Origin: Candidatus Methanomethylophilaceae archaeon
Lineage (GTDB): Archaea > Thermoplasmatota > Thermoplasmata > Methanomassiliicoccales > Methanomethylophilaceae
Reading direction: 5' to 3'
DNA: 64,000 nt
Assembly (NCBI GenBank): GCA_017540825.1
Contig: JAFYAH010000001.1
Coordinates: 1-64,000, forward strand
Shown here one piece after another: positions 51,468 through 59,888 of this stretch. Below the pieces are notes generated by a model, which was given only the letters and a program-made list of their open reading frames with translations, made no database searches and was not told the DNA's origin. The stretch's first letter is position 1. Every line of letters starts with the position of its first letter. The translations under genes were made by a program, and so were the position numbers.

Positions 51468-52975
51468 AGCTGAAGATAAAAGAGGTAGATGTGGACTCCT
51501 CCGAGCCTGGAGTCCTGATACACGACGACGACTGCCTGGAGATAGGGGTGCAGGAAGGGGACCGCGTCAAGATCTCCGGGCCCAAGCCGACCATACTGCT
51601 GGTCAGCAGGTCCGACACCCTCATGGAGAGGGGCTTCATGGCCGTCTCTTCCAGCGTCGTGAAGAAGTGCGGGCTCAAGGACGGGGACGTCGTCAACGTC
51701 GTATACGCCCCCAAGCCCGACTCCGTGCGCTCCATCAGGAAGAAGATGGACGGGGAGAGGCTGGAGAAGGAGGAGATACATGCGGTCGTGGAGGACATCC
51801 TCGAGAGCAACCTGACCAAGATCGAGATCTCCGCCTGGCTCACCGCCCTCTACATCAACGGGATGGACATCGGCGAGATCGCGGACTTCACCGTGGCCAT
51901 GGCGGAGACCGGGGACATGATCAGGTTCGACAGGACCCCAGTGTTCGACTTCCACAGCCTGGGCGGGGTCCCGGGGAACAAGATCACCCCCATCGTGGTC
52001 TCCATAGTGGCGGCCGCCGGGATAATGATCCCGAAGACTTCTTCCCGCGCCATCAGCAGCGCCTGCGGGACCTCCGACTTCGTGGAGACGTTCTGCAACG
52101 TGGAGATCGACGCCGAGTCCCTGAAGGAGATAGCCCAGGAGGTCGGCGGCGTGTTCTCGTGGGGAGGGTCAATGAACCTCGCCCCGGTGGACGACATGGT
52201 CATCAAGGTGGAGCATCCGCTCGGCATCAACCCCCGGGCGCAGATGCTCGCGTCCATCATGAGCAAGAAGCTGGCCATGGGCGCCACCCACATCGTCGTG
52301 GACATCCCCACCGGAGCCGGAACCAAGGTCCCGACCATAGAGGTCGCGAGGCAGTACGCCAAGGACCTCATGGAGCTCGGGGACAGGATAGGGATGCACG
52401 TGGAGTGCGCCATAACCTACGCGGACCAGCCCATCGGATACGCGGTGGGGCCGAACCTCGAGGCGAGGGAGTGCATAAGCATCCTCGAAGGGAACAAGCA
52501 CCCCGCCGCCGTCATCGAGAAGGCCTGCGACTGCGCGGGGATAATCCTGGAGATCGCAGGGATCCCCAACGGCGCGGCCAAGGCGAAGGAGATCCTGGAG
52601 TCCGGGGACGCGTACCGCAAGTTCATGGAGATAGTGGTAGCCCAGGGAGGCCGCCCCGACCTGAAGTCGGACGACCTGAAGCCCGGTATGTACAGCTACG
52701 AGTTCCGCTCGCCCAAGTCCGGGTACATCCATGCGATAAAGAACAAGGAGATCGTGTCGGTGGCGAAGGCCGCAGGGGCGCCCGCCGACAAGGGGGCAGG
52801 GATACTGTTCTCCAAGAAGAAGGGCCAGCGCGTCGAGGAGGGCGAGGTGCTGTTCACGATCTACGCCGACAACGAGGCCAAGCTCAGGCGCGCCAAGGAC
52901 GTCGCGACCAAGTACCAGCCGATGGACATCGAGGGGATGCTCATAAAGAGGGTCTCCCCGCTGACCGCGAGATGA
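51464..52975 (+). CDS. deoA: AMP phosphorylase
   Basis: This 503-residue enzyme cleaves AMP with phosphate to adenine and ribose-1,5-bisphosphate. It has an N-terminal extension (about 1-90) found only in AMP phosphorylases, then the pyrimidine-phosphorylase-like core with LTKIEISAWLTALYINGMDI, FDFHSLGGVPGNKITPIVVS, KTSSRAISSACGTSDF and AMGATHIVVDIPTGAGTKVP. The length matches the characterised archaeal enzyme. It overlaps rbcL upstream and the deacetylase gene downstream by 4 nt each. Confidence 0.96.
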   Translation: MKLKIKEVDVDSSEPGVLIHDDDCLEIGVQEGDRVKISGPKPTILLVSRSDTLMERGFMAVSSSVVKKCGLKDGDVVNVVYAPKPDSVRSIRKKMDGERLEKEEIHAVVEDILESNLTKIEISAWLTALYINGMDIGEIADFTVAMAETGDMIRFDRTPVFDFHSLGGVPGNKITPIVVSIVAAAGIMIPKTSSRAISSACGTSDFVETFCNVEIDAESLKEIAQEVGGVFSWGGSMNLAPVDDMVIKVEHPLGINPRAQMLASIMSKKLAMGATHIVVDIPTGAGTKVPTIEVARQYAKDLMELGDRIGMHVECAITYADQPIGYAVGPNLEARECISILEGNKHPAAVIEKACDCAGIILEIAGIPNGAAKAKEILESGDAYRKFMEIVVAQGGRPDLKSDDLKPGMYSYEFRSPKSGYIHAIKNKEIVSVAKAAGAPADKGAGILFSKKKGQRVEEGEVLFTIYADNEAKLRRAKDVATKYQPMDIEGMLIKRVSPLTAR

Positions 52976-53859
52976 GGAGGGCCTTCCGCTTCACGGTGGA
53001 CCTGGACCGGGACGTCAACATCCCCGTTCCGGGACAGGCCGCCGCCGGGTCCTTGGACAGGGGATCCGGCACTGCCCCTCGCTTCTCCTCGGCGGACAGG
53101 GGCCTGGACGTCCTCCTGGATGTCCTCGACGACGTCGGGATGAAGGCAACGTTCTTCGTCGAGGGGAGGACGGCGGAGGCTGTCGACTGCTCCCGCCTGT
53201 CAGGGCACCGCATAGGCTTCCACGGGTACGACCACGAGGACCTTTCAGGCGAGAGCACAGGCGTAATCCTCTCGTCGGAGGAGAAGGAGGCTGTCCTGAG
53301 GAGAGGGTTCGACGCCGTCTCGGACAGGGCGTCCAGGCCCACGTGCTTCCGCGCCCCGTACATGGTCCTCGACGAGCAGGCGCTGTCGATCCTGCCGTCG
53401 CTGGGCATCAGGGCGGACTCTTCGGCCTATTCATACGGAGGGTGCGAGCCCTATGCGGTCGGGAAGGGGATCACAGAGTACCCTGTGCCCAAGGCCAAGG
53501 ACGCGGCCGGAAAGGCCATCGCGGCGTACCTCTGGCCGATGCACGAGGGGAGGCGCCCTCCGGAGGACTATGTGGCCATGGCCTCGGGGGCGGGCTCCTT
53601 CATGCTGGCCACGCACACCTGGCACATGTGCGAGCGCAGGGACGGAGGCGCGATGGACCCCTCGGAAGAGCGGGAGAACGCCGAGAAGGTCCGCTCAGTG
53701 CTGGTCGGAATCCTCGACGAAGGCTTCGAGCCGCGCCTTGTCGGGGAACGACCCGGCAGAGGTTTTTTTGCCGATTATAGGCGAGGGCGATGTTTTCATA
53801 AGGATGTATTCATTGGATATATTCACCATTACCTGTTGTATTTTAGCCTCCATATCTAA
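52972..53859 (+). CDS. Polysaccharide deacetylase-like (NodB fold) protein
   Basis: This 295-residue carbohydrate esterase 4-like protein has FRFTVDLDRDVN (first metal Asp region), MKATFFVEGRTAEAV, HRIGFHGYDHEDLSG with the metal-binding His pair, CFRAPYMVLDEQAL and a late LATHTWHM. No signal peptide is seen, so it probably acts in the cytoplasm on a nucleotide sugar or glycan precursor. It is the last gene of the AMP-pathway operon (ATGA overlap), an unexpected partner. The last ~40 residues (after GERPGRGFF) look unlike the family and may be an extension caused by a lost stop. Confidence 0.85.
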   Translation: MRRAFRFTVDLDRDVNIPVPGQAAAGSLDRGSGTAPRFSSADRGLDVLLDVLDDVGMKATFFVEGRTAEAVDCSRLSGHRIGFHGYDHEDLSGESTGVILSSEEKEAVLRRGFDAVSDRASRPTCFRAPYMVLDEQALSILPSLGIRADSSAYSYGGCEPYAVGKGITEYPVPKAKDAAGKAIAAYLWPMHEGRRPPEDYVAMASGAGSFMLATHTWHMCERRDGGAMDPSEERENAEKVRSVLVGILDEGFEPRLVGERPGRGFFADYRRGRCFHKDVFIGYIHHYLLYFSLHI

Positions 53860-53874
53860 ACAACTATGAATTGA

Positions 53875-53884
53875 GGGGGGGGGG
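53875..53884. repeat. Homopolymer of 10 G upstream of a BspA-like gene
   Basis: Ten consecutive G residues lie 16 bases after the deacetylase stop and about 155 bases before the BspA-like gene at 54040. With the G11 tract at 3709 it is one of two such runs noticed in the window. Confidence 0.9.
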
Positions 53885-54039
53885 AGATACCATCCATGAG
53901 GTTCTTTAAGGTAAGTCGAGGCTCTGTGACGGGCTGATCTTCGTATGAATAGCTCCTGTCCGGCGCTTTTGTGTTTCCAGGAACCGGAAGGATCCGCCAG
54001 AGGCCGGAGTGGCCCGAGCCCGGATTCGGAGGAGTGAAA

Positions 54040-54867
54040 ATGTTGAAGATCAAAGAGATAGCAATCGTCCTGTTGGCTGTCTTGGCCTCCCTCCCGGCGG
54101 AGCTGGAGGTCTGCGGGCACGACGAGTCCTTCAGGAACGTGACCATACCCGAGAGCGTGGTTCTGGACGGAGTCTCGTACAGGGTGACGGCCATCGGGGA
54201 CTACGCGTTCAAGGGCTACGCCAAGATACGCACCGTGAGCATGCCGCACGTTGAGAAGATCGGCAAGGAGGCCTTCTATGGCTGCACCTACGTCAAGCCG
54301 ACGGACATGGACAGCGTCAGGTCCATCGGCGTGAAGGCGTTCGCCAGATGCTCTAGCATCGGACCGGTTGAATTCGGCGGCTCGCTCAAGACGATAGGCG
54401 CCTACGCCTTCTACGGCTGCAAGTCCCTGGAGTCGGTAGACATCCCGGACATCGTCACATCGATAGGCTCCTACGCCTTCTACAAGTGCTCCGGCCTCTC
54501 CGATGTCCAGCTCGGGCCGTCGCTGAAGAAGATAAGCTCCCGCGCGTTCGCGTACACAGCCCTGGAGGAGGTTACGGTCCCAGCGAAGGTATCTTCAATA
54601 GGCTCCTACGCCTTCTACGGCTGCTCGGCACTTAGGTCCGTCGACGTCGAGGGTGCCTCCGTGTCGATAGGGGCCTCCGCGTTCGCCTCCTGCCCCGCCC
54701 TGGAGCACGTCTCCATGCCGGACGCCATAAAGAAGCTGGGGTCCGGCGCATTCAAGGGCGTGACATTCAAGGACGTCGCCGGGAGCACCCTGAAGCACAC
54801 CGCCAAGGCCCTCTCAGGGAAGGCCTTCGAGGGATCCGGCTGCGTATTGGTCGAGGTCGCCGCATAA
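54040..54867 (+). CDS. BspA-type leucine-rich-repeat exported protein
   Basis: This 275-residue protein starts with a possible signal peptide (MLKIKEIAIVLLAVLASLPA) and then has about eight LRR_5/BspA-type repeats of about 23 residues with the pattern I-G-x-x-A-F-x-x-C-x-x-L (for example IGAYAFYGCKSLESVDIPD). Such repeats mediate binding to host or bacterial surfaces in gut and oral microbes. ATG 54040 is chosen because GGAGGAG lies just upstream and the signal peptide begins there; the open frame starts 23 codons earlier. No membrane anchor is visible at the C-terminus. It is followed by a good terminator. Confidence 0.82.
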   Translation: MLKIKEIAIVLLAVLASLPAELEVCGHDESFRNVTIPESVVLDGVSYRVTAIGDYAFKGYAKIRTVSMPHVEKIGKEAFYGCTYVKPTDMDSVRSIGVKAFARCSSIGPVEFGGSLKTIGAYAFYGCKSLESVDIPDIVTSIGSYAFYKCSGLSDVQLGPSLKKISSRAFAYTALEEVTVPAKVSSIGSYAFYGCSALRSVDVEGASVSIGASAFASCPALEHVSMPDAIKKLGSGAFKGVTFKDVAGSTLKHTAKALSGKAFEGSGCVLVEVAA

Positions 54868-54891
54868 CCATAAGCCATCAACCTGGCGAAG

Positions 54892-54916
54892 GGCGGGGAG
54901 ACCCGTCCGCCTTTTA
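54892..54916 (+). terminator. Hairpin plus T-rich terminator
   Basis: GGCGG...CCGCC with further pairing inside the loop is followed by TTTTATT, about 25 bases after the BspA-like stop. Confidence 0.55.
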
Positions 54917-55306
54917 TTCATGTTCGGGCGTCGGCCTCATGTGGCAGTCGCCCTCGCCCGGACATTCACGAATCATCTGCATCCTGCCGCCGGCCGTCTT
55001 CCGTCAGACGCAGCCGCACGCTCGCGAGCGCGTTCTACGCCGCAGGGCATGTGGGGAGCTGGGCTATGAGGGGCTGGGATCGGAGGGCCCAACCCTTACT
55101 CGGCCTGACGGAAGGACAGAGGAGCGAGTCGTTTTAGCCGGTGCAGTATGCAGGGTACCTTGTTACAATACGAGAGTCAGGGATGCGCGCACACGAGCAA
55201 TCAGACTTTGTTCATGCCGATAAGCTCGGGGTTGACGAATGTGCCTGGAAGGTCCTTTCCATGCTGGAGAGCCTTCGGCACGGTTCCTGGACGCGCCTCA
55301 TTATTT
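54917..55306. other. Intergenic region between two BspA-like genes
   Basis: These roughly 390 bases lie between the convergent BspA-like genes. Several short open frames exist in both directions (for example 55141-55326 plus) but none has a ribosome site or recognisable product. Base composition is less regular than in the coding parts, so gene decay is possible, but I see no identifiable remnant. Confidence 0.45.
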
Positions 55307-57019
55307 TTAGATATATTGAATGTTGAAGTCCGAGGTGCTCCTGCCGGGACTAACGTGCTTCAGACGGGCAGGGACCCTGATCGTCAGGTGGGAACGGCAG
55401 TATCTGAACGCATCCAGGTCCCAGGCCGCCAGTCCTGGAAGCTCTATCGATTCCAGAGGACAGCAACTGAAGGCTTCCCATCCCAGCCTCTTCACCGACT
55501 TGGGCACGGAGACGAAGGACATTTTCGTGCATCTGCAGAACACACATCTGTCAATTTTTTCGAGGGACTTTGATATCACAGCATATTTCAGGGACTCGCA
55601 GCTCTCAAACGCTTCTTCCTCCAGCACGGTCACCGAGTCCGGTATCTCGATCGATACCAGGGATCTGCAGGATTTGAAGGCGGCTTTGTGGATCTCCCTG
55701 AGCTGGTTCGGCAGGGCGACAGAGACCAGGCCACAGTTATCGAAGGCTCCTTTGCCGATGACCAGCACCGATTCAGGCATCGTGACGGAGGCCAGTGAGC
55801 GGCAAGAACTGAACGAATAGTCTTCGATTTTAACGATTGAGTCCGGAATCTCTATCGAAAGAAGGGAACTGCACATGTAGAATGCCCCCTCGCTAATGCA
55901 TGTGACCGAGGCAGGGATGTCCACAGCGGTCAAATTATCGCAATAGGAAAATGCATCTTTCCCTATCTAGGTCACTGTGTCGGGAATCTTGAAAGTCGTG
56001 TGCCGGCAATAGCTGAATGCCGATTCCCCTATCTCCACCAGGCTTTTCGGGGCATCGAAGCGTCCGTTCTCTTTGCATTTCCAGTTCTGCGGGAACCTTA
56101 TGATCTTCTTCTTGTCGATGTCGTACACGACTCCGTCTATTGACGTGTAGTTGGGGTTCCCGGCATCGACGTCCACGCGCTCTAAGCTGATGCAGTATGA
56201 GAACACGTTCCGCCCTATGCTCTTGACAGATGCCGGCAGTTTTATCGATACAAGAGATCTGCATTGGTAGAACATAAGATTTTCAATCGATTCCACTTGG
56301 CTTGGAATCTCTATCTTTTTCAGAGATTGGCAATCTGAAAAAGCCCCCTTTCCTATAGACCTCACGGATTCCGGAAGGTTCACCGAGACCAGCGACTTGC
56401 ACTCTGAGAATGCCCTCTTCCCTATTTTTTCCACCGTGTTAGGAATCTCTACGGTCATGAGGCGGGCGCACCTCTCGAACGCATTGTCCGCTATGGACGT
56501 CACTTTGTGCCCTCTGTATTGGCTCGGTATCCTGATGTCGGCATCTTCTCCGACGTATTTGAGGACCGTCGCCTCGAACCCTTCCGCGTTCAGCACCAGC
56601 CCTTCCGGTACCGGCTCAGCCTTCGCCGGCCTAGGCTTGGAAGCGCGAGGCGCCTCTGGTTTAGGCGGCTCGGGCGCCGGAGCCTTCGGTGCGGGCGCCT
56701 CTGGAGCGGGAGGCTCGGTCTCCGGGCGGTTTTCCTCGGCATCCTCCGACCCGCACATCCTTTCGAAAAGGGACCTCGCTGTCCGGACGTCCACCTTCGC
56801 CTGCTTGGAGGCCATGGCGGCAGCCTCCTCCGGCGAGGCGTCCCCTCTGAGGAGCTTGGAGACGACCGCGGGGCAGACCCTGGCCATCGTGCGGTACGCG
56901 GATATGTCCTCCTTGGGGAACCTCTGCTCTATAAGGTAGCCCGTGAGGGATAACGGGTTCTTTGAGAACTCCTCCTTGCTCTTCGACTCGAATATGGCCC
57001 TGAAGCTCCCGCCTGCCAT
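55307..57019 (-). CDS. BspA-type LRR protein with an in-frame TAG at codon 351
   Basis: The frame encodes 570 residues if the TAG at 55967-55969 is read through. Residues 1-95 are helical (MAGGSFRAIFESKSKEEFSK onward), followed by a Pro/Ala/Glu-rich linker (about 96-135) and then BspA-type LRR repeats to the end. The TAG lies inside a repeat: FKIPDTVT, then TAG, then IGKDAFSYCDNLTAVDIP, and the downstream part continues the 23-residue periodicity without a break. In other repeats that position holds Ser, Lys, Glu or another variable residue. There is no signal peptide, unlike the neighbour at 54040. ATG 57019 follows GGAGGA; TAA ends the gene. Confidence 0.8.
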
Positions 57020-57176
57020 GCCCCATAATGTCCTCCATGGGTTATAACAGGTTACCAGGCTTTCGGCAGGACGGTGCACATCTGTCAGACCTCCTCCTTC
57101 TCGCGGTCGCCGTAGGCATGAGGTTGCGTGCGCGCACAGTGCTCAATTTATCCCTCGGCGACGGGCATGGGCCCGC

Positions 57177-58286
57177 ATGGAGACTGGATCGCCTGGGAAG
57201 AACCCCCTCGAGAGGCCATACGAGGATCTCAACGCGAAGGACATACTGTGCCGCAGGCGCATCCTGGCCTGGATAAAGATGTTCCTGGACGGGGCGGATC
57301 ACGGGAGGGTCCATGACCTGTGCTAGATGTTCGAGCCGCAGGCGGACATCCAGATGGCCAAAGGCCTCCCGACGGAGATGAGGACGTTCGGCGGCCGCAT
57401 CCTTCTGGATTCCGCCTTCGAGTGCGGGACGCCCAGCGGCGGGAGGGAGCATCTTTACGTCGAGGTCCAGAAGAGCCCGTACACGGAGTACGACCTGGGG
57501 AAGAGGCAGGAGTTCTACGCCCACGTCCTGATGGCGCTGCAGCAGGGGAGGACGTTCAAGGGGGACGACTACAGCGGCCTGGTCAGAGCCGACTTCCTCT
57601 GGATCATCGTCTGCCCGAGGGCCAGGGACAGGGGGAAGAAGACAGTGTACTGGGACGCGGCCAGGTGCATGCAGGACGGTCGGGAGGATGTCGTCCCGTC
57701 CGGGATGAGGGCCCGCATCACGGTGGTCAACCTCTGCCATCCCGACAAGGCGAAGGACGGCCTAACCAGGCTCCTGAGCGTGCTGTTCTTCCCTGAGCTT
57801 ACGCTGGAAGAGAGGGAGAGACGCCTGAGGGAAGACTATAACATCGTGATAGACGAATTAATGAGGGAGTGCCTCAGGAGAGTGGGCATAATGGGATACA
57901 GGGAAGAGCTGATAGAAGGCATGGTGGCTACCGCGAGGGCGGAGGGCCTGGAGGAAGGGATGGAGAAAGGAATTGAGAAAGGGATTGAGAAAGGGATTGA
58001 GAAAGGGATTGAGAAAGGGATGGAGAAGGGCAGGAGCGAGGAGAGGGCCAGGACCGTCAGCAGGTACGTCCAGACCGTCGCTGGCATGCTCTCCAAAGGC
58101 CTCACGTCCGAGGAGGCCATGAGCCTGGTCCCCGAGGACATCGCCGAGGACGTCCGCAAGGCTATGGCGGCATCCGCCGTGCGAGGGGAAAGTCCCTCCT
58201 CCAACCGGGGCTCTCCGTACCATCCCCATGCTTTCAGCGGGGAGCCCCTGCGCCTCATCGCGCGAAGAGCGGATTTCGATAGTTAA
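57177..58286 (+). CDS. Rpn-family PD-(D/E)XK nuclease-like protein with an in-frame TAG at codon 50
   Basis: The frame gives 369 residues if the TAG at 57324-57326 is read as an amino acid. Before it lies the conserved start of this family (ERPYEDLNAKDILCRRRILA and WIKMFLDG); after it the core continues with MFEPQADIQMAKG, FGGRILLDSAFECGTPSGGR and the E-x-Q-K active-site motif HLYVEVQKSPYTEYDL. The C-terminus has charged EKGI repeats encoded by a 12-bp tandem array, then a helical tail. Starting at the ATG right after TAG (57327) would remove the conserved first 50 residues. The function is unknown; relatives are recombination-promoting nucleases. Confidence 0.78.
57963..58022 (+). repeat. 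Five 12-bp tandem repeats in the Rpn-like gene
   Basis: The unit GAGAAAGGGATT (Glu-Lys-Gly-Ile) is repeated five times with only single-base changes. The unit is a multiple of three, so slippage would lengthen or shorten the protein without a frameshift. Confidence 0.9.
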
Positions 58287-58292
58287 TATAAA
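58282..58292 (+). promoter_or_regulatory. TATA box of the folD operon
   Basis: GTTAATATAAA overlaps the end of the Rpn-like gene and lies 39-49 nt before the folD ATG at 58331, giving a leader of about 17 nt with AGGTG. Confidence 0.5.
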
Positions 58293-58330
58293 GAAAGGGA
58301 ATCCGTTATCGCACACCAACAGGTGTTCAA

Positions 58331-59224
58331 ATGACTACCAAGCTCATTCTGGGAAAGGACGTTTCCGAGGAGATCTACGCAGAGCTGAGGCAGAGGATAG
58401 ACGCGCTCAAGGTCAAGGGGACGGTCCCCGGACTGGCCGTGATCCTCGTCGGCGACGATCCCGCATCCCAGGTCTATGTCCGCAAGAAGGGCGAGATGTG
58501 CGAATCGCTGGGGATGCGCTCGGTCACCGTCCGCATGCCCGCGGAGACCACCCAGGACGAGCTCATGGCAAAGGTGGCGGAGCTCAACGCCGACCCGTCC
58601 ATCCACGGATTCCTGGTCCAGCTCCCTCTTCCGAAGCATCTCGACGAGAAGCAGGTGATCAACGCAATCTCTCCCTCCAAGGACGTGGACTGCTTCCATC
58701 CCGAAAACGTGGGCCGCATGCTCATAGGGGAGCCGACCTTCCTTCCGGCGACCCCTGCAGGAGTCCAGCAGATGCTGGTAAGGTCCGGCGTGGAGACCGG
58801 CGGGAAGCACGTGGTAGTCGTGGGACGCAGCAACATAGTCGGCAAGCCTATGGCCGCGATGATGGTCCAGAAGGGCGCGGGCGCCGACTCCACCGTCACG
58901 GTGGTGCATTCGCGCACGAAGGGCCTCGCCGATATTATAAGACAGGCCGACATACTCGTAGTGGCGATAGGGAAGCCCCGCTTCGTCACCGCGGACATGG
59001 TGAAGGAGGGCGCAGTGGTCATAGACGTGGGCACCAACAGGGTCGACGACCCCTCCCGCCCCAGCGGCAGCAGGCTCGTAGGGGACGTGGACTTCGACGC
59101 GGTCAAGGACAAGGCCTCCGCTATAACGCCGGTCCCGGGAGGCGTCGGGCCGATGACCATCTGCATGCTCATGGCCAACGCCGTGAAGGCCGCCGAAGAC
59201 GCCTGCGGGAGGGGACCGCAATGA
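58331..59224 (+). CDS. folD: FolD: methylene-THF dehydrogenase/cyclohydrolase
   Basis: This 297-residue bifunctional enzyme interconverts methylene- and formyl-tetrahydrofolate. It has the family motifs VGDDPASQVYVRKKGEMCES with the catalytic Lys, GFLVQLPLPKHLD, PSKDVDCFHPENVGRM, the NAD(P) motif VVVVGRSNIVGKPMA and the closing TPVPGGVGPMTICMLMANAV. It supplies N10-formyl-THF that PurH (36302) needs, so the organism uses tetrahydrofolate for purines, as reported for Methanomassiliicoccales. It heads a five-gene operon and overlaps kptA by 4 nt. Confidence 0.97.
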   Translation: MTTKLILGKDVSEEIYAELRQRIDALKVKGTVPGLAVILVGDDPASQVYVRKKGEMCESLGMRSVTVRMPAETTQDELMAKVAELNADPSIHGFLVQLPLPKHLDEKQVINAISPSKDVDCFHPENVGRMLIGEPTFLPATPAGVQQMLVRSGVETGGKHVVVVGRSNIVGKPMAAMMVQKGAGADSTVTVVHSRTKGLADIIRQADILVVAIGKPRFVTADMVKEGAVVIDVGTNRVDDPSRPSGSRLVGDVDFDAVKDKASAITPVPGGVGPMTICMLMANAVKAAEDACGRGPQ

Positions 59225-59886
59225 TAAGGGAGTGCGAGGAGCACGGATATTTCCGCAACGAGGTCTGCCCGTACTGCGGCGCCGAGGGCAAGTTCATAAT
59301 GTCTGACTACGAGGTGGAGAAGCTGGGAAGGTCCCTGGCGGGCATACTCAGGCACCGCAAGAACGACCCGGACATGGACTCCCAGGGGTTCGTGTCCCTC
59401 CGCGAGGTCCTCAGCATCGTGAAGTCCCGCAACGGGCGCATGGAGTGGCTCAGGACCAGGCACATAGAGGCCCTGGTCGACACCGACCCGAAGGGGAGGT
59501 ACATGATAGTCGGGGGCAAGATCAAGGCCACGTACGGCCACACCGTCCAGCTGGACATCAGGCTGGACAACCAGAACATACCGGAGACGCTGTTCTACCC
59601 CGCGACCCCGGAGGAGGCCTCCTTCCTGGAGGAGTCCGGGATATACCCGTCCGACAGGGCGATGGTCCATCTGTCGCTGACGTACAAGGACGCCTTCAAG
59701 GCCGGGTCCGTGCGCGTCGACGAGCCGGTGATCCTCGAGGTGGACACCGACACGTGCATCGACATGGGGTACGACATAGGGAAGGCCGCGCGCACGGTGT
59801 TCTTGTGCAGGCACGTGCCCCCGGACGCGATATTCGAGGCCGACCCAGACGACTACATAGACCAGGAAGACGAGGAGGACGATTGA
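59221..59886 (+). CDS. kptA: RNA 2'-phosphotransferase Tpt1/KptA
   Basis: This 221-residue enzyme transfers the 2'-phosphate of spliced RNA to NAD. After a short zinc-ribbon-like N-terminus (CEEHGYFRNEVCPYCGAEGK), common in archaeal members, it shows LGRSLAGILRHRKND, FVSLREVLSI, the YGHTV motif and LFYPATPEEASFLEESGI, followed by VHLSLTYKDAFKAGSVR. The native role in archaea is unclear because their tRNA splicing does not leave a 2'-phosphate. ATG 59221 overlaps the folD stop. Confidence 0.93.
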   Translation: MIRECEEHGYFRNEVCPYCGAEGKFIMSDYEVEKLGRSLAGILRHRKNDPDMDSQGFVSLREVLSIVKSRNGRMEWLRTRHIEALVDTDPKGRYMIVGGKIKATYGHTVQLDIRLDNQNIPETLFYPATPEEASFLEESGIYPSDRAMVHLSLTYKDAFKAGSVRVDEPVILEVDTDTCIDMGYDIGKAARTVFLCRHVPPDAIFEADPDDYIDQEDEEDD

Positions 59887-59888
59887 AG

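Noticed and set aside
55141-55326. 61-codon open frame between the BspA-like genes
   Set aside because: There is no ribosome site or recognisable product; it overlaps the end of the minus-strand BspA-like gene.
57128-57316. Open frame overlapping the start of the second Rpn-like gene in another register
   Set aside because: The conserved Rpn family sequence lies in the 57177 frame and continues after the TAG; this frame is a shadow.
14815-58286. Rpn-like genes considered as active transposons
   Set aside because: No terminal inverted repeats, target duplications or partner transposase genes were seen around 14815-15852 or 57177-58286, so they are annotated as nuclease-like genes only.
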